From Rubrivivax sp. (GTDB taxonomy: Bacteria; Pseudomonadota; Gammaproteobacteria; Burkholderiales; Burkholderiaceae_C), in assembly GCA_022843905.1 (NCBI GenBank), contig JALHMT010000056.1, positions 1 to 37,326 on the forward strand: a stretch of 37,326 nucleotides of DNA, in the 5' to 3' direction. Of the stretch, positions 1 through 8,338 are shown in pieces (within the stretch, counting starts at the first letter, position 1; the number at the start of each line of letters is the position of its first letter). A program made the position numbers and the translations under genes. The notes beneath the pieces are model-generated. The model saw nothing but the letters and a program-made list of their open reading frames with translations. It searched no databases and had not been told where the DNA came from.

Positions 1-1
1 G

Positions 2-61
2 TGTTGGCGCCGACCGAAAAATGACCCACCCGTGAGGGCCCTGCCGACCCAAATTTGACCC
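2..61 (+). repeat. IS21 left end with outer and inner terminal repeats
   Basis: The outer repeat covers 2-27 and the inner repeat 40-61. Both contain a block ending in tgaccc. Their inverted partners are at 2512-2537 and 2488-2509. These are likely IstA transposase binding sites, as in other IS21 elements. Confidence 0.85.
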
Positions 62-123
62 AGGTGTTCAACCTACCCTGCCCGAGATATCCACAGCTGG
101 GCGGGGTTCGAGGAGTGATCACC

Positions 124-1644
124 ATGGTGATGATTGGCAAGGTCTTGCGGATGCACCACCGCGAGAAGAAGTCGGTGAGGGAGATTGCCAAGGCGACGAG
201 CCTGGCGAGGAACACGGTTCGTAAGTACCTCAGGCTGGGCAAGGCCGAGCAGCCCCAGTACCGCCGGCCCGCGGTGCCGACGAAGCTCGCGCCGTACGTC
301 GAGCAGCTGGAACAGGCGTTGCGAGCCGACGCGCGGCGGCCAAAGAAGGAGCGGCGCAGCGCCAAGGCACTGCTGGAGCAGTTGAAGGCCGCTGGCTACG
401 CCGGCGGCTACAGCCGGCTGACCGACTACATCCGCGCCTGGCGCGCGGCCCAAGGCGGTGCGACGACGGGCGATGCCTATGTGCCGCTGAGCTTCGAACT
501 CGGCGAGGCCTTCCAGTTCGACTGGAGCGAGGAGCCGCTGGTCATCGGCGGTGTCTACCAGCGGCTGCAGGTGGCGCACATGAAGCTGTGCGCCAGCCGG
601 GCCTTCTGGCTGGTGGCGTACCCAAGCCAAGGCCACGAGATGCTGTTCGACGCCCACACGCGCAGCTTCGCGGCCCTGGGCGGCGTGGCGCGCCGGGGCA
701 TCTACGACAACATGAAGACCGCAGTGGACCGCGTCGGCCGCGGCAAGAACCGCGACGTCAACAGCCGCTTCGCAGCGCTGTGCGCGCACTACCTCTTCGA
801 CCCGGACTTCTGCAACGTCGCCAGCGGCTGGGAGAAGGGTGTCGTCGAGAAGAACGTGCAGGACAGCCGGCGTCGCATCTGGCTGGCGGCGCGCGAGCAG
901 CGCTTCGGCAGCCTGGAGGAACTCAACGCCTGGCTGGGCGAGCGCTGCAAGGCGCTGTGGGCTGAACTGCGCCACCCCGAGCACAAGGCCTTCAGCGTGT
1001 CCGAGATGCTGGAGTTGGAGCGCAGCCACCTGATGCCCAAGCCCGTGGACTTCGACGGTTATGTGCAGGACGTAGCGCGCGTGAGCAGCACCTGCCTGGT
1101 CACCGTGGCCCGCAACCGCTACTCGGTGCCGTGCGAGTTGGCCCGGCAGACGGTCAGCACGCGGCTGTACCCACAGCGCGTGGTGATCGTGGCCGACGAA
1201 CGCGTGGTGGCCGAACACGCCAGGCTCAGCGGCAAGGGTCGCATGGCCTACGACTGGCAGCATTACGTGCCGCTGGTGCAGAGGAAGCCCGGGGCGCTGC
1301 GCAACGGCGCGCCCTTCGTGGACCTGCCAGAGCCGCTGGCCAGGCTGCGCCATGCGCTGCTGCGTCATGCCGGTGGCGACCGGCTGATGGCGCAGGTACT
1401 GGCGCTGAGCAGCACGGCCGGGCTGGACGAGGTGCTGGTCGCGGCCGAACTGGCGCTGGAGCGGGCGGGGCCCGGCGGGCGCATCAGCCCGGAGCACGTG
1501 GCCAACGTGCTGGCACGGCTCACAGCGCCCGAGCGACCGCCCAACGTCGCCACACCACTGAGCACGACCACACCGCCGCAGGCCGACCCGGGCCGCTACG
1601 ACCGTCTGCGCCGCCTGGCCGAGCAGGAGGCCGACCATGGCTGA
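124..1644 (+). CDS. istA: IS21-family transposase IstA
   Basis: This is the transposase of the IS21 element, which cuts and joins the element ends with help from IstB. The protein is about 506 residues. The N-terminal region has a helix-turn-helix (KKSVREIAKATSLARNTVRK). The central integrase-type catalytic domain begins at the conserved FQFDWSEE, whose Asp is the first DDE residue, and has the ...GIYDNMKTAV... block with the second Asp. The start at ATG 124 is preceded by aggag at 111-115 with good spacing, and is preferred over upstream codons in the same frame because family members begin with a similar short segment before the helix-turn-helix. The stop overlaps the istB start by 8 nt, which suggests translational coupling. 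It appears intact. Confidence 0.95.
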   Translation: MVMIGKVLRMHHREKKSVREIAKATSLARNTVRKYLRLGKAEQPQYRRPAVPTKLAPYVEQLEQALRADARRPKKERRSAKALLEQLKAAGYAGGYSRLTDYIRAWRAAQGGATTGDAYVPLSFELGEAFQFDWSEEPLVIGGVYQRLQVAHMKLCASRAFWLVAYPSQGHEMLFDAHTRSFAALGGVARRGIYDNMKTAVDRVGRGKNRDVNSRFAALCAHYLFDPDFCNVASGWEKGVVEKNVQDSRRRIWLAAREQRFGSLEELNAWLGERCKALWAELRHPEHKAFSVSEMLELERSHLMPKPVDFDGYVQDVARVSSTCLVTVARNRYSVPCELARQTVSTRLYPQRVVIVADERVVAEHARLSGKGRMAYDWQHYVPLVQRKPGALRNGAPFVDLPEPLARLRHALLRHAGGDRLMAQVLALSSTAGLDEVLVAAELALERAGPGGRISPEHVANVLARLTAPERPPNVATPLSTTTPPQADPGRYDRLRRLAEQEADHG

Positions 1645-2428
1645 CGTCATTGCAGAGCTGAAGGCCCTGCGCCTGCACGGCATGGCCGCCACCTGGGCCG
1701 AGCTCGGCGAGCAGCGCAACGCTGAAGTCGAGCGCTCGCGCTGGCTGCTGGAGCACATGCTGCAGGCCGAGGTCAGCGACCGCGCCACGCGCTCAGTGCA
1801 GCACCAGATGAACAGTGCCAAGTTCCCGGTGCACCGCGACCTGGCTCGCTTCGACTTCGAGGTCTCGCCCGTGGACCGCAAGCTGGTCACGCAACTGGCC
1901 AACTGCGAGTTCACGGCCGCCGCGCACAACGTGGTGCTGGTGGGCGGTCCGGGCACAGGCAAGACCCATCTGGCCACGGCCATCGGCGTGGCGGGCATCG
2001 GCACGCACGGCAAGCGCGTGCGGTTCTACAGCACGGTGGACCTGGTCAACGCGCTGGAGCGGGAGAAGGCCGAGGGCAAGGCCGGGCGCATCGCGGCCAG
2101 CCTGCTGCGGCTGGACCTCGTGATCCTCGATGAGCTGGGCTACTTGCCGTTCAGCCAGGCAGGCGGCGCCTTGCTGTTCCATCTGATGTCCAAGCTCTAT
2201 GAGCACACCAGCGTCGTCATCACGACCAACCTGGACTTCGCAGAGTGGAGCACCGTCTTCGGCGACGCCAAGATGACCACAGCGCTGCTGGACCGGCTCA
2301 CGCACCACTGCCACATCGTGGAGACGGGCAACGAGAGCTACCGCGTCACGCAGGCCACGGCAGCCACGCGCAAGCGCATCAAGGCCAGAGAGCAGGAGCG
2401 ACGCAACAAGGGCGACGAGGCGGGCTGA
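1637..2428 (+). CDS. istB: IS21-family helper ATPase IstB
   Basis: IstB is a DnaA/AAA+-like ATPase that helps IstA and selects target DNA. At 263 residues it has the usual length. The Walker A motif is GGPGTGKTH in the first half of the protein, and Walker B is DLVILDELGYLPF, followed by the conserved block with VITTNL and DRLTHHC. The start codon overlaps the istA stop (ATGGCTGA). Nothing is broken, so the element may still be able to move. Confidence 0.95.
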   Translation: MADVIAELKALRLHGMAATWAELGEQRNAEVERSRWLLEHMLQAEVSDRATRSVQHQMNSAKFPVHRDLARFDFEVSPVDRKLVTQLANCEFTAAAHNVVLVGGPGTGKTHLATAIGVAGIGTHGKRVRFYSTVDLVNALEREKAEGKAGRIAASLLRLDLVILDELGYLPFSQAGGALLFHLMSKLYEHTSVVITTNLDFAEWSTVFGDAKMTTALLDRLTHHCHIVETGNESYRVTQATAATRKRIKAREQERRNKGDEAG

Positions 2429-2487
2429 ACAAGCACCGCGCTACAGTTGTCCACAGCCGGCATCAGCCGATGCCGGCCCCAAGCCCT

Positions 2488-2537
2488 GGGTCAAAGTTCA
2501 ATCGGCAGGGTGGGTCAAATTTAGATCGGCGCCAACA
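2488..2537 (-). repeat. IS21 right end with inner and outer terminal repeats
   Basis: The inner repeat is 2488-2509 and the outer repeat 2512-2537, inverted relative to the left end. The last 12 bp (2526-2537) are a perfect inverse of 2-13. The element ends here and host coding sequence resumes at 2538. Confidence 0.85.
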
Positions 2538-2786
2538 GTCTACAAGTTCAAACGGTCCGCCGGCACCAAGGGAGCGGCCCTGGCCACGGAGGTGACCCCG
2601 GTCCCTTTCGTCGAACGGCTGGCCGCACTCGCCGCGGGCCAGCCGGATCCGGCAAACCCCGATGTGGGCATGCAGGTGACGCCCAGCTGGGAACTGCTCA
2701 ACGCGGCGGCCCGCTTCAGGGCGGCGCTGACGGCGACGGGAACTCCGGTCGTCGTCCCGTCTACGGCGCTGTCACTTCTGCTCTAA
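2538..2786 (+). pseudogene. 3' remnant of a PRTRC system protein C gene
   Basis: Immediately after the IS21 right end an open frame runs without a start codon: VYKFKRSAGTKG..., then about 70 further residues to a TAA at 2784. The YxFKRxxGTKG block matches my memory of the C-terminal part of PRTRC protein C, a small protein found in a conserved cassette (proteins A-F) on plasmids and integrative elements. The call is supported by position, since a PRTRC F-like gene and then a PRTRC B-like gene follow in the same direction. The 5' part should lie left of the window, beyond IS21. The long tail after GTKG may be an extension in this lineage. Assignment is from family memory, not a search. Confidence 0.55.
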
Positions 2787-3158
2787 GCATCCCGAAGGCT
2801 GGACCTCTGCCGCGACCTGTCGCTCGCACGAACCATCCGGTCGCGGCCGAGCTGCTCCTCGAGGTGGCGCGCCGTCATCCTGACTGCGTGCCGAGCGAGA
2901 CGACTTCACTCGCCGCCGGGTGCGACCTCCTGCTGAAGAACTGGATGACCAAGGTCATCAAGGGCAACGGCGAGGCGTCGATCAAGATCGACGTCGAGGT
3001 CATCGGACCCGGCACGGTCGACCCGCAGGGCCAGGCTTTGCTGAGCTTCGACTACCAGTGCGACTACCGTCGCTTCGTGCACCTCGAACCGGTGTGCAAG
3101 AAGTTGGAGAAGGAACTGCCCGGCGCCAGCCGGCAACTGCTCGACACGCTGGATGAAG

Positions 3159-3166
3159 TGAACTAC
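3159..3166 (+). repeat. Target-site duplication, left copy
   Basis: tgaactac lies directly outside the left IS66 end; the identical copy is at 6289-6296. Confidence 0.95.
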
Positions 3167-3192
3167 GTAAGCGCTCAGCGAAGTCATGTTGA
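3167..3192 (+). repeat. IS66 terminal inverted repeat, left
   Basis: 26 bp beginning gtaagcgctcagcg, matched inversely by 6263-6288 with two mismatches. Confidence 0.92.
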
Positions 3193-3258
3193 CGGCGTGA
3201 CTACAGCGGCGAACGGCTACGCGGTCGGCAGGAGCCGGCAGGCAGTGCCCTTGCCAGG

Positions 3259-3795
3259 CTACTTCTGAAGCGGCTGGCTTGCCGCGCTTTTGAAACGAAT
3301 CGGGATGGGCTTGGTTGCATCGAGGTCAGTCAGCTGCCATTTGTCGTTGAACAAATGCCGCAACTTTGCGAACTGATCCACCGCTTGGGCTACGCATGTC
3401 GCGGGCGGTATGTACGGCTGCTTGTGATCTGGCAGCCAAGGTACTCGCTGCGGCGGACCTCCCGCCAGGAATTCGACGCGTAGCCAGAGCTCGTCAGTCC
3501 ATGGCCCACGGTCTGAGCTAAGCACAAAGCTCATTGGCTGCCCGAGCCCGCCAACCACATCGCGGAACCCACTAAACGGCGCATCCGCGACGAACCGGAG
3601 ATTCAAGTTCATCGCCGCCTCGAACATCAGTCTTCTTGCGTCCTTCAACCCTTCGGCGTCGGGTACACGAAAGTCGAACGCCGCACAGGTAATGAACGGT
3701 GCGTCCATTTGCACCTTTGGCGGCTCAGGTTTGCATCCAGACAGCCCAATGACGAGCATGCAAAGCACGGAAATACGCTGAAGCGCATCCGGCAT
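3259..3795 (-). CDS. Passenger lipoprotein of unknown function inside IS66
   Basis: A 178-residue product from ATG 3795. It starts with a short signal peptide (MPDALQRISVLCMLVIG) and the lipobox LSGC, so it is probably a lipidated, membrane-anchored protein. The mature part has motifs such as FDFRVPDAEG and GPWTDELWLRVEF; I do not recognise the family. ATG 3825 or a TTG at 3855, three bases after the tnpC stop, are alternative starts, but 3795 gives the cleanest signal peptide. It lies between tnpC and the element end, so it travels with the transposon and may be co-transcribed with the tnp genes. Confidence 0.7.
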   Translation of the reverse strand: MPDALQRISVLCMLVIGLSGCKPEPPKVQMDAPFITCAAFDFRVPDAEGLKDARRLMFEAAMNLNLRFVADAPFSGFRDVVGGLGQPMSFVLSSDRGPWTDELWLRVEFLAGGPPQRVPWLPDHKQPYIPPATCVAQAVDQFAKLRHLFNDKWQLTDLDATKPIPIRFKSAASQPLQK

Positions 3796-3858
3796 GTGAA
3801 CATTGGCGGAGCCGATGAACGGCATTCTTCCAGCGAAGACAGCAAACGAGTTCAATCC

Positions 3859-5448
3859 TTAGTCCGTTCTGGGATGTGGCGGTCGCCACCTGTGAGGAAG
3901 CAGTTCAGCTAGGTCGCTGTTCCTGTGCATAGGCAACCGCGTCAGCACATCGTGTAGGTAGCCATAGGGGTCATGCCCATTGAGCTTAGCGGACTGGATC
4001 AAGCTCATGATGGCCGCAGCGCGCTGCCCTGCGAGCAGCGTCCCGGCGAAGAGCCAATTCTTGCGCCCGGTTGCCCATGGCCTGATCTGCTGCTCGTCGA
4101 AATTGTTGTCGATGGGCAAGGCGGGGTCGGCGAGATAGCGCGTGAGCGCCGCCCAGCGATGCAGGCTGTAGTCCATGGCCTTGGCGGTGGCTGAGCCATC
4201 GGGCACCTTCGGCCGGAACTCCAGCAGCCACTTGTTCAGGGCCTGTGCGACCGGTGCCGCGCGCGTTCGTCGCTGTCGCAACCGCTCGTCGGCTGGCAGG
4301 TCCTTCACTTCCCGCTCGATGCCGTATAGCTGTCCGATGAAGTCGATGGCGGTGGCCGCCAGCGTGCTCTTGTTGGCCAGGTGCAGTTCCACAAACTTGC
4401 GGCGCGCGTGGGCCATGCAGCCCACCTCGGTGATGCCGCCGTCGAGGAACAGCGCCTTGTAGCCGGCGTAGTCGTCGCATACCAGGCTGCCCTTCCAGGC
4501 GCTATCGGTGCCGTGACCGAGGAAGGTCCGTGGATGCTGGCCGGAGCGGCTCTCGGTGAAGTCGTAGACCACGGCTCGCATGGTGTCGAAGGCGCCGCTG
4601 GCGTAGGCCCAGAGATAGGCACGATGCGTCTTGCCTGTGCCGGGTGCCAGCATCGCCACCGGAGTCTCGTCGGCGTGCAGAACCGGCAGGCGCAGCAGGT
4701 CGGCCTTCATTGCATCCACCAGCGGCTGCAGGCGCACGCCGCACACGCCCACCCACGCCGCCAGCGTCGAACGCGGGATGGCCAGGCCGGCGCGCTCGAA
4801 GATGGCTTCCTGGCGGTAGAGCGGCAGATGGTCAGAGTGCTTGGCGACGAGCACATGGGCGAGCAAGCCCGAGGTTGGCAAGCCCTTGTCGATGATCTCT
4901 GCTGGCACGGGCGCCTGGGTCAACGTGCGGCACTTCGCGCAGGCCCACTTGCCGCGCACATGACGCTCCACGGTGAAGCTGCCGGGCGTGTAGTCCAGCT
5001 TCTCGCTGACGTCCTCGCCGATGCGCGTCATCTGGCAGCCGCAGGGGCACGTCGTGTCGCTCGGTTCGTGGTGTCGGTCCACCCGCGGCAGATGGGCCGG
5101 TAGCGGGGCACGCTTAGGCCGCTCCGGAGCGGGCTCAGTGTCCTTGCGCTTGGCGGTCATCAGCTCGGCCAGCTGCGCTTCCAGCGCGGCAAGGTCCGCA
5201 TCGACCGCCTCGTCGAAGAGAGCCTTCTGCTCGGCGTCGAGCTGCTCGCTCTTCTTGCCGAACTTCACGCGCCGCAGCTGCGCCATCTCGAAGGTCAGCT
5301 TCTCGATCTTGGCGTCGCGCCACTCGATCTCGTGACGGTCATACGCCTGGCGGTCCAAGAGCGCTCGCACCTTGGCGCTGATATGCCCGAGCCCCGCAGC
5401 TTCCAGCGAGGCGATGTCTTCTGCACTGAGGGGCGCGGCGACTGCCAT
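3859..5448 (-). CDS. tnpC: IS66-family transposase TnpC
   Basis: The large transposase of the element, 529 residues. The order is typical: an N-terminal coiled-coil region with FGKKSEQLD, a zinc-finger-like cysteine cluster (TTCPCGCQM and GKWACAKCRT), the DDE catalytic region with LHADETPV (first Asp) and CDDYAGYKALF (second Asp), then the C-terminal block with DNNFDEQQIRPWATGRKNWLFAG carrying the catalytic Glu region. The C-terminal IS66 domain near NGHDPYGYLHDVL is complete. No frameshift is seen. Confidence 0.95.
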   Translation of the reverse strand: MAVAAPLSAEDIASLEAAGLGHISAKVRALLDRQAYDRHEIEWRDAKIEKLTFEMAQLRRVKFGKKSEQLDAEQKALFDEAVDADLAALEAQLAELMTAKRKDTEPAPERPKRAPLPAHLPRVDRHHEPSDTTCPCGCQMTRIGEDVSEKLDYTPGSFTVERHVRGKWACAKCRTLTQAPVPAEIIDKGLPTSGLLAHVLVAKHSDHLPLYRQEAIFERAGLAIPRSTLAAWVGVCGVRLQPLVDAMKADLLRLPVLHADETPVAMLAPGTGKTHRAYLWAYASGAFDTMRAVVYDFTESRSGQHPRTFLGHGTDSAWKGSLVCDDYAGYKALFLDGGITEVGCMAHARRKFVELHLANKSTLAATAIDFIGQLYGIEREVKDLPADERLRQRRTRAAPVAQALNKWLLEFRPKVPDGSATAKAMDYSLHRWAALTRYLADPALPIDNNFDEQQIRPWATGRKNWLFAGTLLAGQRAAAIMSLIQSAKLNGHDPYGYLHDVLTRLPMHRNSDLAELLPHRWRPPHPRTD

Positions 5449-5503
5449 AACGACAGTGTGGTGCGTACCCGGGCCACGCGCATCGGCGCGAGCACCGATT
5501 GCG

Positions 5504-5839
5504 TCACAGCAGCCTGATCGCCCCGTCGTCTTCCACGCGCTGCCACGGCAGGCCCAGCACCAGGGCCTGCAACTGCGGCTGCGTCAGCGGCATGTGCTCC
5601 AACGTGACATCGCGAGGCCACGCGAAGCGGCCCTGGTGCAGGCGCCTCGCTGCCAGCCACACGCCGATGCCGTCATGCACGAGCACCTTCATGCGCGTGG
5701 CGCGGCGGTTGGCAAAGAGGTAGGCATGGTGAGGCTTGGCGCCGCCAAAGACCTGAACGACGCGGGCCAGGGCGGTCTCGGTGCCGGCGCGCATGTCCAG
5801 TGGCGTCGTTGCGAGCCAAACGGCGTCGATGCGGATCAA
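5504..5839 (-). CDS. tnpB: IS66 accessory protein TnpB
   Basis: IS66 Orf2 family, about 111 residues. The typical family start (IRIDAVWLATTPLDMRAG) follows a TTG whose last two bases overlap the tnpA stop (TTGA), so I chose that TTG as start over an upstream in-frame ATG that would add ten residues. The hallmark block GAKPHHAYLFANRRATRMKV is present. The exact role in transposition is not established for the family; it is needed for efficient movement in studied elements. Confidence 0.9.
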   Translation of the reverse strand: MIRIDAVWLATTPLDMRAGTETALARVVQVFGGAKPHHAYLFANRRATRMKVLVHDGIGVWLAARRLHQGRFAWPRDVTLEHMPLTQPQLQALVLGLPWQRVEDDGAIRLL

Positions 5840-6201
5840 CGCAGCAGCTCGCGCATCCAGGCCGCACAAGCATCCGCGGCGCTGGCTGGCCAGGTCACCG
5901 CGACGACTGTCGACCCGCGGCGGACCTCGATGCGGATGGTTCCAGAGCTTGGCTCTGGCGGCGCGGAAGGTGCTGGCATCGGCAGTGCGATGAAGCCAAC
6001 GGGATCGGGGCTGATGGCCGCTGCGTCGATAGGAGGCTGAGCCCTCTCATGGACCCAACGCCGCAGCAAGTTGGCGTTGATGCCGTGAGCCATCGCCACA
6101 GCGGCCATCGAGACGCCCGGCTGCTGCGCTGCTTGCACTGCCTGCGCCTTGAACTCGGCGCTGTGAACTCGCCGACGGCGGCCTGGCGCTGCTTGATCCA
6201 T
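5836..6201 (-). CDS. tnpA: IS66 accessory protein TnpA (helix-turn-helix)
   Basis: IS66 Orf1 family, 121 residues. The N-terminal helix-turn-helix has the expected form (SAEFKAQAVQAAQQPGVSMA, then AHGINANLLRRWV). The C-terminal half is Pro-rich and ends in WPASAADACAAWMRELL. It is the first gene of the tnpA-tnpB-tnpC unit, just inside the right terminal repeat, and overlaps tnpB by 4 nt. Confidence 0.92.
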   Translation of the reverse strand: MDQAAPGRRRRVHSAEFKAQAVQAAQQPGVSMAAVAMAHGINANLLRRWVHERAQPPIDAAAISPDPVGFIALPMPAPSAPPEPSSGTIRIEVRRGSTVVAVTWPASAADACAAWMRELLR

Positions 6202-6262
6202 AGTGCGTACGTACCCATCAAGTCGTTGATGGATACGAGCATCCTAGGCACGGCTCAGCGGA

Positions 6263-6288
6263 TCAACATGACTTCGCTGGCCGCTTAC
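6263..6288 (-). repeat. IS66 terminal inverted repeat, right
   Basis: Inverse of 3167-3192 with two mismatches; it lies upstream of tnpA on the minus strand. Confidence 0.92.
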
Positions 6289-6296
6289 TGAACTAC
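6289..6296 (+). repeat. Target-site duplication, right copy
   Basis: tgaactac lies directly outside the right IS66 end and matches 3159-3166. The undiverged duplication suggests a recent insertion. Confidence 0.95.
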
Positions 6297-6921
6297 GACG
6301 CGTGCGACATCCTGACGCCCGATGCACTTCTGCACTGGACGGCTGATGTGCTCTGGTATGGCGAGGTCGAAGACGCCGCCGTGATCCAGGCCTACGAGGA
6401 GATGAACGGGGAGCCTCTCGACGAGGACAGCCGGTTCGACATGCCGTCGGACTACCTGGACAGTCTCGGCTCTTTCTACAAGGCGCTCGAAATCGAAAAT
6501 CCGAGCAAGCGCCGTCGGCGCAAGTCCCGGTTTTGGTCGGCGAAGCAAAGCAAGGCGCTCATCGCCGGCAAGTCGCTCTGGGTCCAGCAACTGGTGAGCG
6601 TCCTGCAGCGCGTCAGGCAGGCCTCGAAGGCTTTGCCGCAGCGCCTGGGCGAGTTGGCCAGCGAGTTCACGCCGGCCAACAGCTACGGCGGCTGGCGAGC
6701 CGAACCGTCGTTCGCGCTCTGGTGGCGTCAGGAAGACGGCATGGGCAACTTCTACGACCAGGTCGTCTCCCAGCGCATGGAGGGCGACTCCTACCAAGCA
6801 GAAATCCTGCGCGTCAGGCTCGATCCTGGAAGCGCGGAGCGCTTCGTGGTCTGGATCGAGGCTGCTGCAAAGCTCCTCAGTGAGCTTGATGCGCTCTACA
6901 CACTCTTAGGAGATCAAGCTG

Positions 6922-7620
6922 ATGCAAGCAAACGCAAGCGTCAACGCGTTCGCAAGTGAAGAGTTCGTGCCGGTCGAGGCGGTCGTGTTCTACGCTCCCC
7001 GATCAAAAGCCGGCTCTGAACTGACCTTCGCGACAGTCCACGGCGTTGCCATTCACGGCAATGACCAGCGACTGAAGGAAGGCCGCCCGATCACCATCGA
7101 GGCGATGAAGAAGGTCTCGCAGATGTTCGGCGAGGCGTTGAAGGTGAAGCCGACGATCCTGCGCGAGCAGGTTCTGTTCAGCAGTGACGATCTGCTTGTC
7201 TGGTGGACCCGGCCCATCCGCCGGCTCTGCTTCTTCGACATCGATTGGCACGCCGGCCAGCCGGGGCGCGACCGCCTGCAAGGCGTCAGCGCCATGCTGC
7301 CGATGCCTCCGCTGGTTTGGTGCCTCAAGCGCACCGCTGGCAAGGGGATCTGGCAGGGCATGAAGATCTGGGCCCTCGCTGAAGACAAGCGCCCGACCGA
7401 GAGCACGCCGCTACATCGTGCGCCGCTGCTCAACCTTGACGAGGACGGTCGGGTCTGCTGGGGGTCCGGCAAGGTGCCCAAGAAGAGGTCCCAGCAGGAC
7501 ATCGACGAGTGGGAGGAGGCCTTCTTCTCCAGCGTCTTCAGCCACTACAACCACTCCATGCCCCTGAAGGCGAGAGCCCAGCGCGATGAGCGTGAAGTCC
7601 AGGTTGTCGATAGTGGATGA
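6922..7620 (+). pseudogene. PRTRC system protein B, 3' end lost
   Basis: The start ATG 6922 has aggag at 6908-6912 and lies inside the end of the F-like gene. The product resembles PRTRC protein B: early FYAPRSKAGSELTFATVHGV, a middle LLVWWTRPIRRLCFFD, and the hallmark LAEDKRPTESTPLHRAPLLN followed by DGRVCWGSGKVP. Real similarity appears to stop near residue 212 (about 7557). The last 20 codons are antisense to a protease gene and look like read-through, so the normal C-terminus is missing. Function of the family is unknown; the A and ThiF-like partners of complete PRTRC cassettes are absent downstream. Confidence 0.7.
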
Positions 7621-8160
7621 GACGAAGCACTTGCTCGGATCGAACTCGAAGGTCGTGATGGGGCTTGCGACACCGTCGCTGCCGGACTCGTAGTCGAACT
7701 CAACGACCATCTCGCTTGCGGCTTGCGCATCCAGGATGACATGGTTGTTGGTCAGAAAAAGTGCTGGGCCAACGAGAAAGCCACTACCTTGGGCGAACCC
7801 TGTCTTGAAGCTCACCCGACCGACCGCGTTCGCAGCCAGGCGGCCTCGGGATAGAAACTCCACGCCGACCAAGTCCATGGTCGGACCTTGCATCGACTCC
7901 GCACCCTCGGCTGATTTCAGCGCACCTCCTAGGTCGATTGCCTTGGCGGCCATCCGAACTGAGGCGAAGAGGGCGCCTGCGTCCCTGGTGGGGATGCCGG
8001 CCTTGGTGGCAAGTCGCTTGATGCCCCGGTCAGTGTCGGTCTCGGCACCTAGTGGGTTTCCCCCGGCAATCTGTCGAAGCGAGTGTTCGATTTCGCCGGT
8101 CTTAGCAGACAGACGCGTGCGGAACATCTGCCGCAGCTGAGCGACCGTTTTTGAATCCAT
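7558..8160 (-). pseudogene. Truncated trypsin-like serine protease
   Basis: From ATG 8160 the product has an N-terminal helical region of about 110 residues, then a trypsin-fold start: GFAQGSGFLVGPALFLTNNHVI with His 140 of the triad, and IDNLDFTLIAL with Asp 188. After about residue 200 the frame runs into the antisense of the PRTRC B gene, and the GDSGG segment with the catalytic serine is absent, so it should be inactive. The fold resembles chymotrypsin-like peptidases that occur beside signalling or defence proteins; that link is inference. Both genes are broken at the same point. Confidence 0.75.
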
Positions 8161-8338
8161 CCCTGACCTCCGTGCGCCGTGCGGCTGAAGCTCGCTTTAT
8201 GGCTCGCAAGTATTGCCGGAGGAAGACAAGGTGTGGTGGTCGTTCCGTTGCAGCGTCCTCAGCTTTGACGATGCTTGAGATAGAACGGGCTGCTAGCAGC
8301 TATCAAGCGCTGCTCCCTCGAACATTGTCGCAACTGCT

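Larger units (their letters stand above)
2..2537 (+). mobile_element. Complete IS21-family insertion sequence
   Basis: The element spans about 2.54 kb, normal for IS21, and carries overlapping istA and istB. The outer ends are inverted: the first 12 bases after position 1 (tgttggcgccga) are matched perfectly by 2526-2537, and similarity continues to about 26 bp. A second inner copy of the end sequence lies at 40-61 and, inverted, at 2488-2509; multiple end repeats are typical of IS21. The right end abuts coding sequence of a PRTRC protein C gene, so the element interrupts that gene. The target duplication cannot be checked because only one base is present on the left. Confidence 0.93.
3167..6288 (-). 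mobile_element. IS66-family element with a passenger lipoprotein gene
   Basis: The element is 3,122 bp, bounded by 26-bp terminal inverted repeats (24 of 26 matched) starting gtaagcg and including agcgaagtcatgttga, the typical IS66 end. The flanks are a perfect 8-bp direct repeat, tgaactac, the size IS66 elements generate. It encodes tnpA, tnpB and tnpC on the minus strand. About 690 bp beyond tnpC (3167-3858) hold an extra gene for a lipoprotein, which makes it longer than a plain IS66. Confidence 0.95.
2864..6959 (+). pseudogene. PRTRC system protein F gene split by IS66
   Basis: The 5' piece is 2864 (GTG; the frame is open further upstream) to 3166, and the 3' piece is 6297-6959. Joining them after deleting IS66 and one 8-bp target copy gives one frame across LDEVNY/DACDIL, then TPDALLHWTADVLWYGE, an acidic segment and a basic tail (KRKRQRVRK). 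From GTG 2864 the product is about 320 residues. The WYGE-type block and the order C-F-B fit PRTRC protein F, whose function is unknown; a role in maintaining the mobile element is only presumed. The C-terminal end overlaps the next gene by 38 nt. The true start is uncertain because no ATG is seen in frame upstream. Confidence 0.6.

Noticed and set aside
73..2013. Long minus-strand open frame across istA and istB
   Set aside because: It is the antisense of two clear IS21 genes; high GC leaves the opposite strand open, and its composition is not protein-like.
4381..5103. Plus-strand 240-codon open frame inside tnpC
   Set aside because: It is a shadow of the IS66 transposase gene, and no domain is recognisable.
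7411..7557. Continuation of the protease frame beyond its real end
   Set aside because: The last 50 or so codons of that frame are antisense to the PRTRC B-like gene (ending VEQRRTM) and do not resemble a protease C-terminus.
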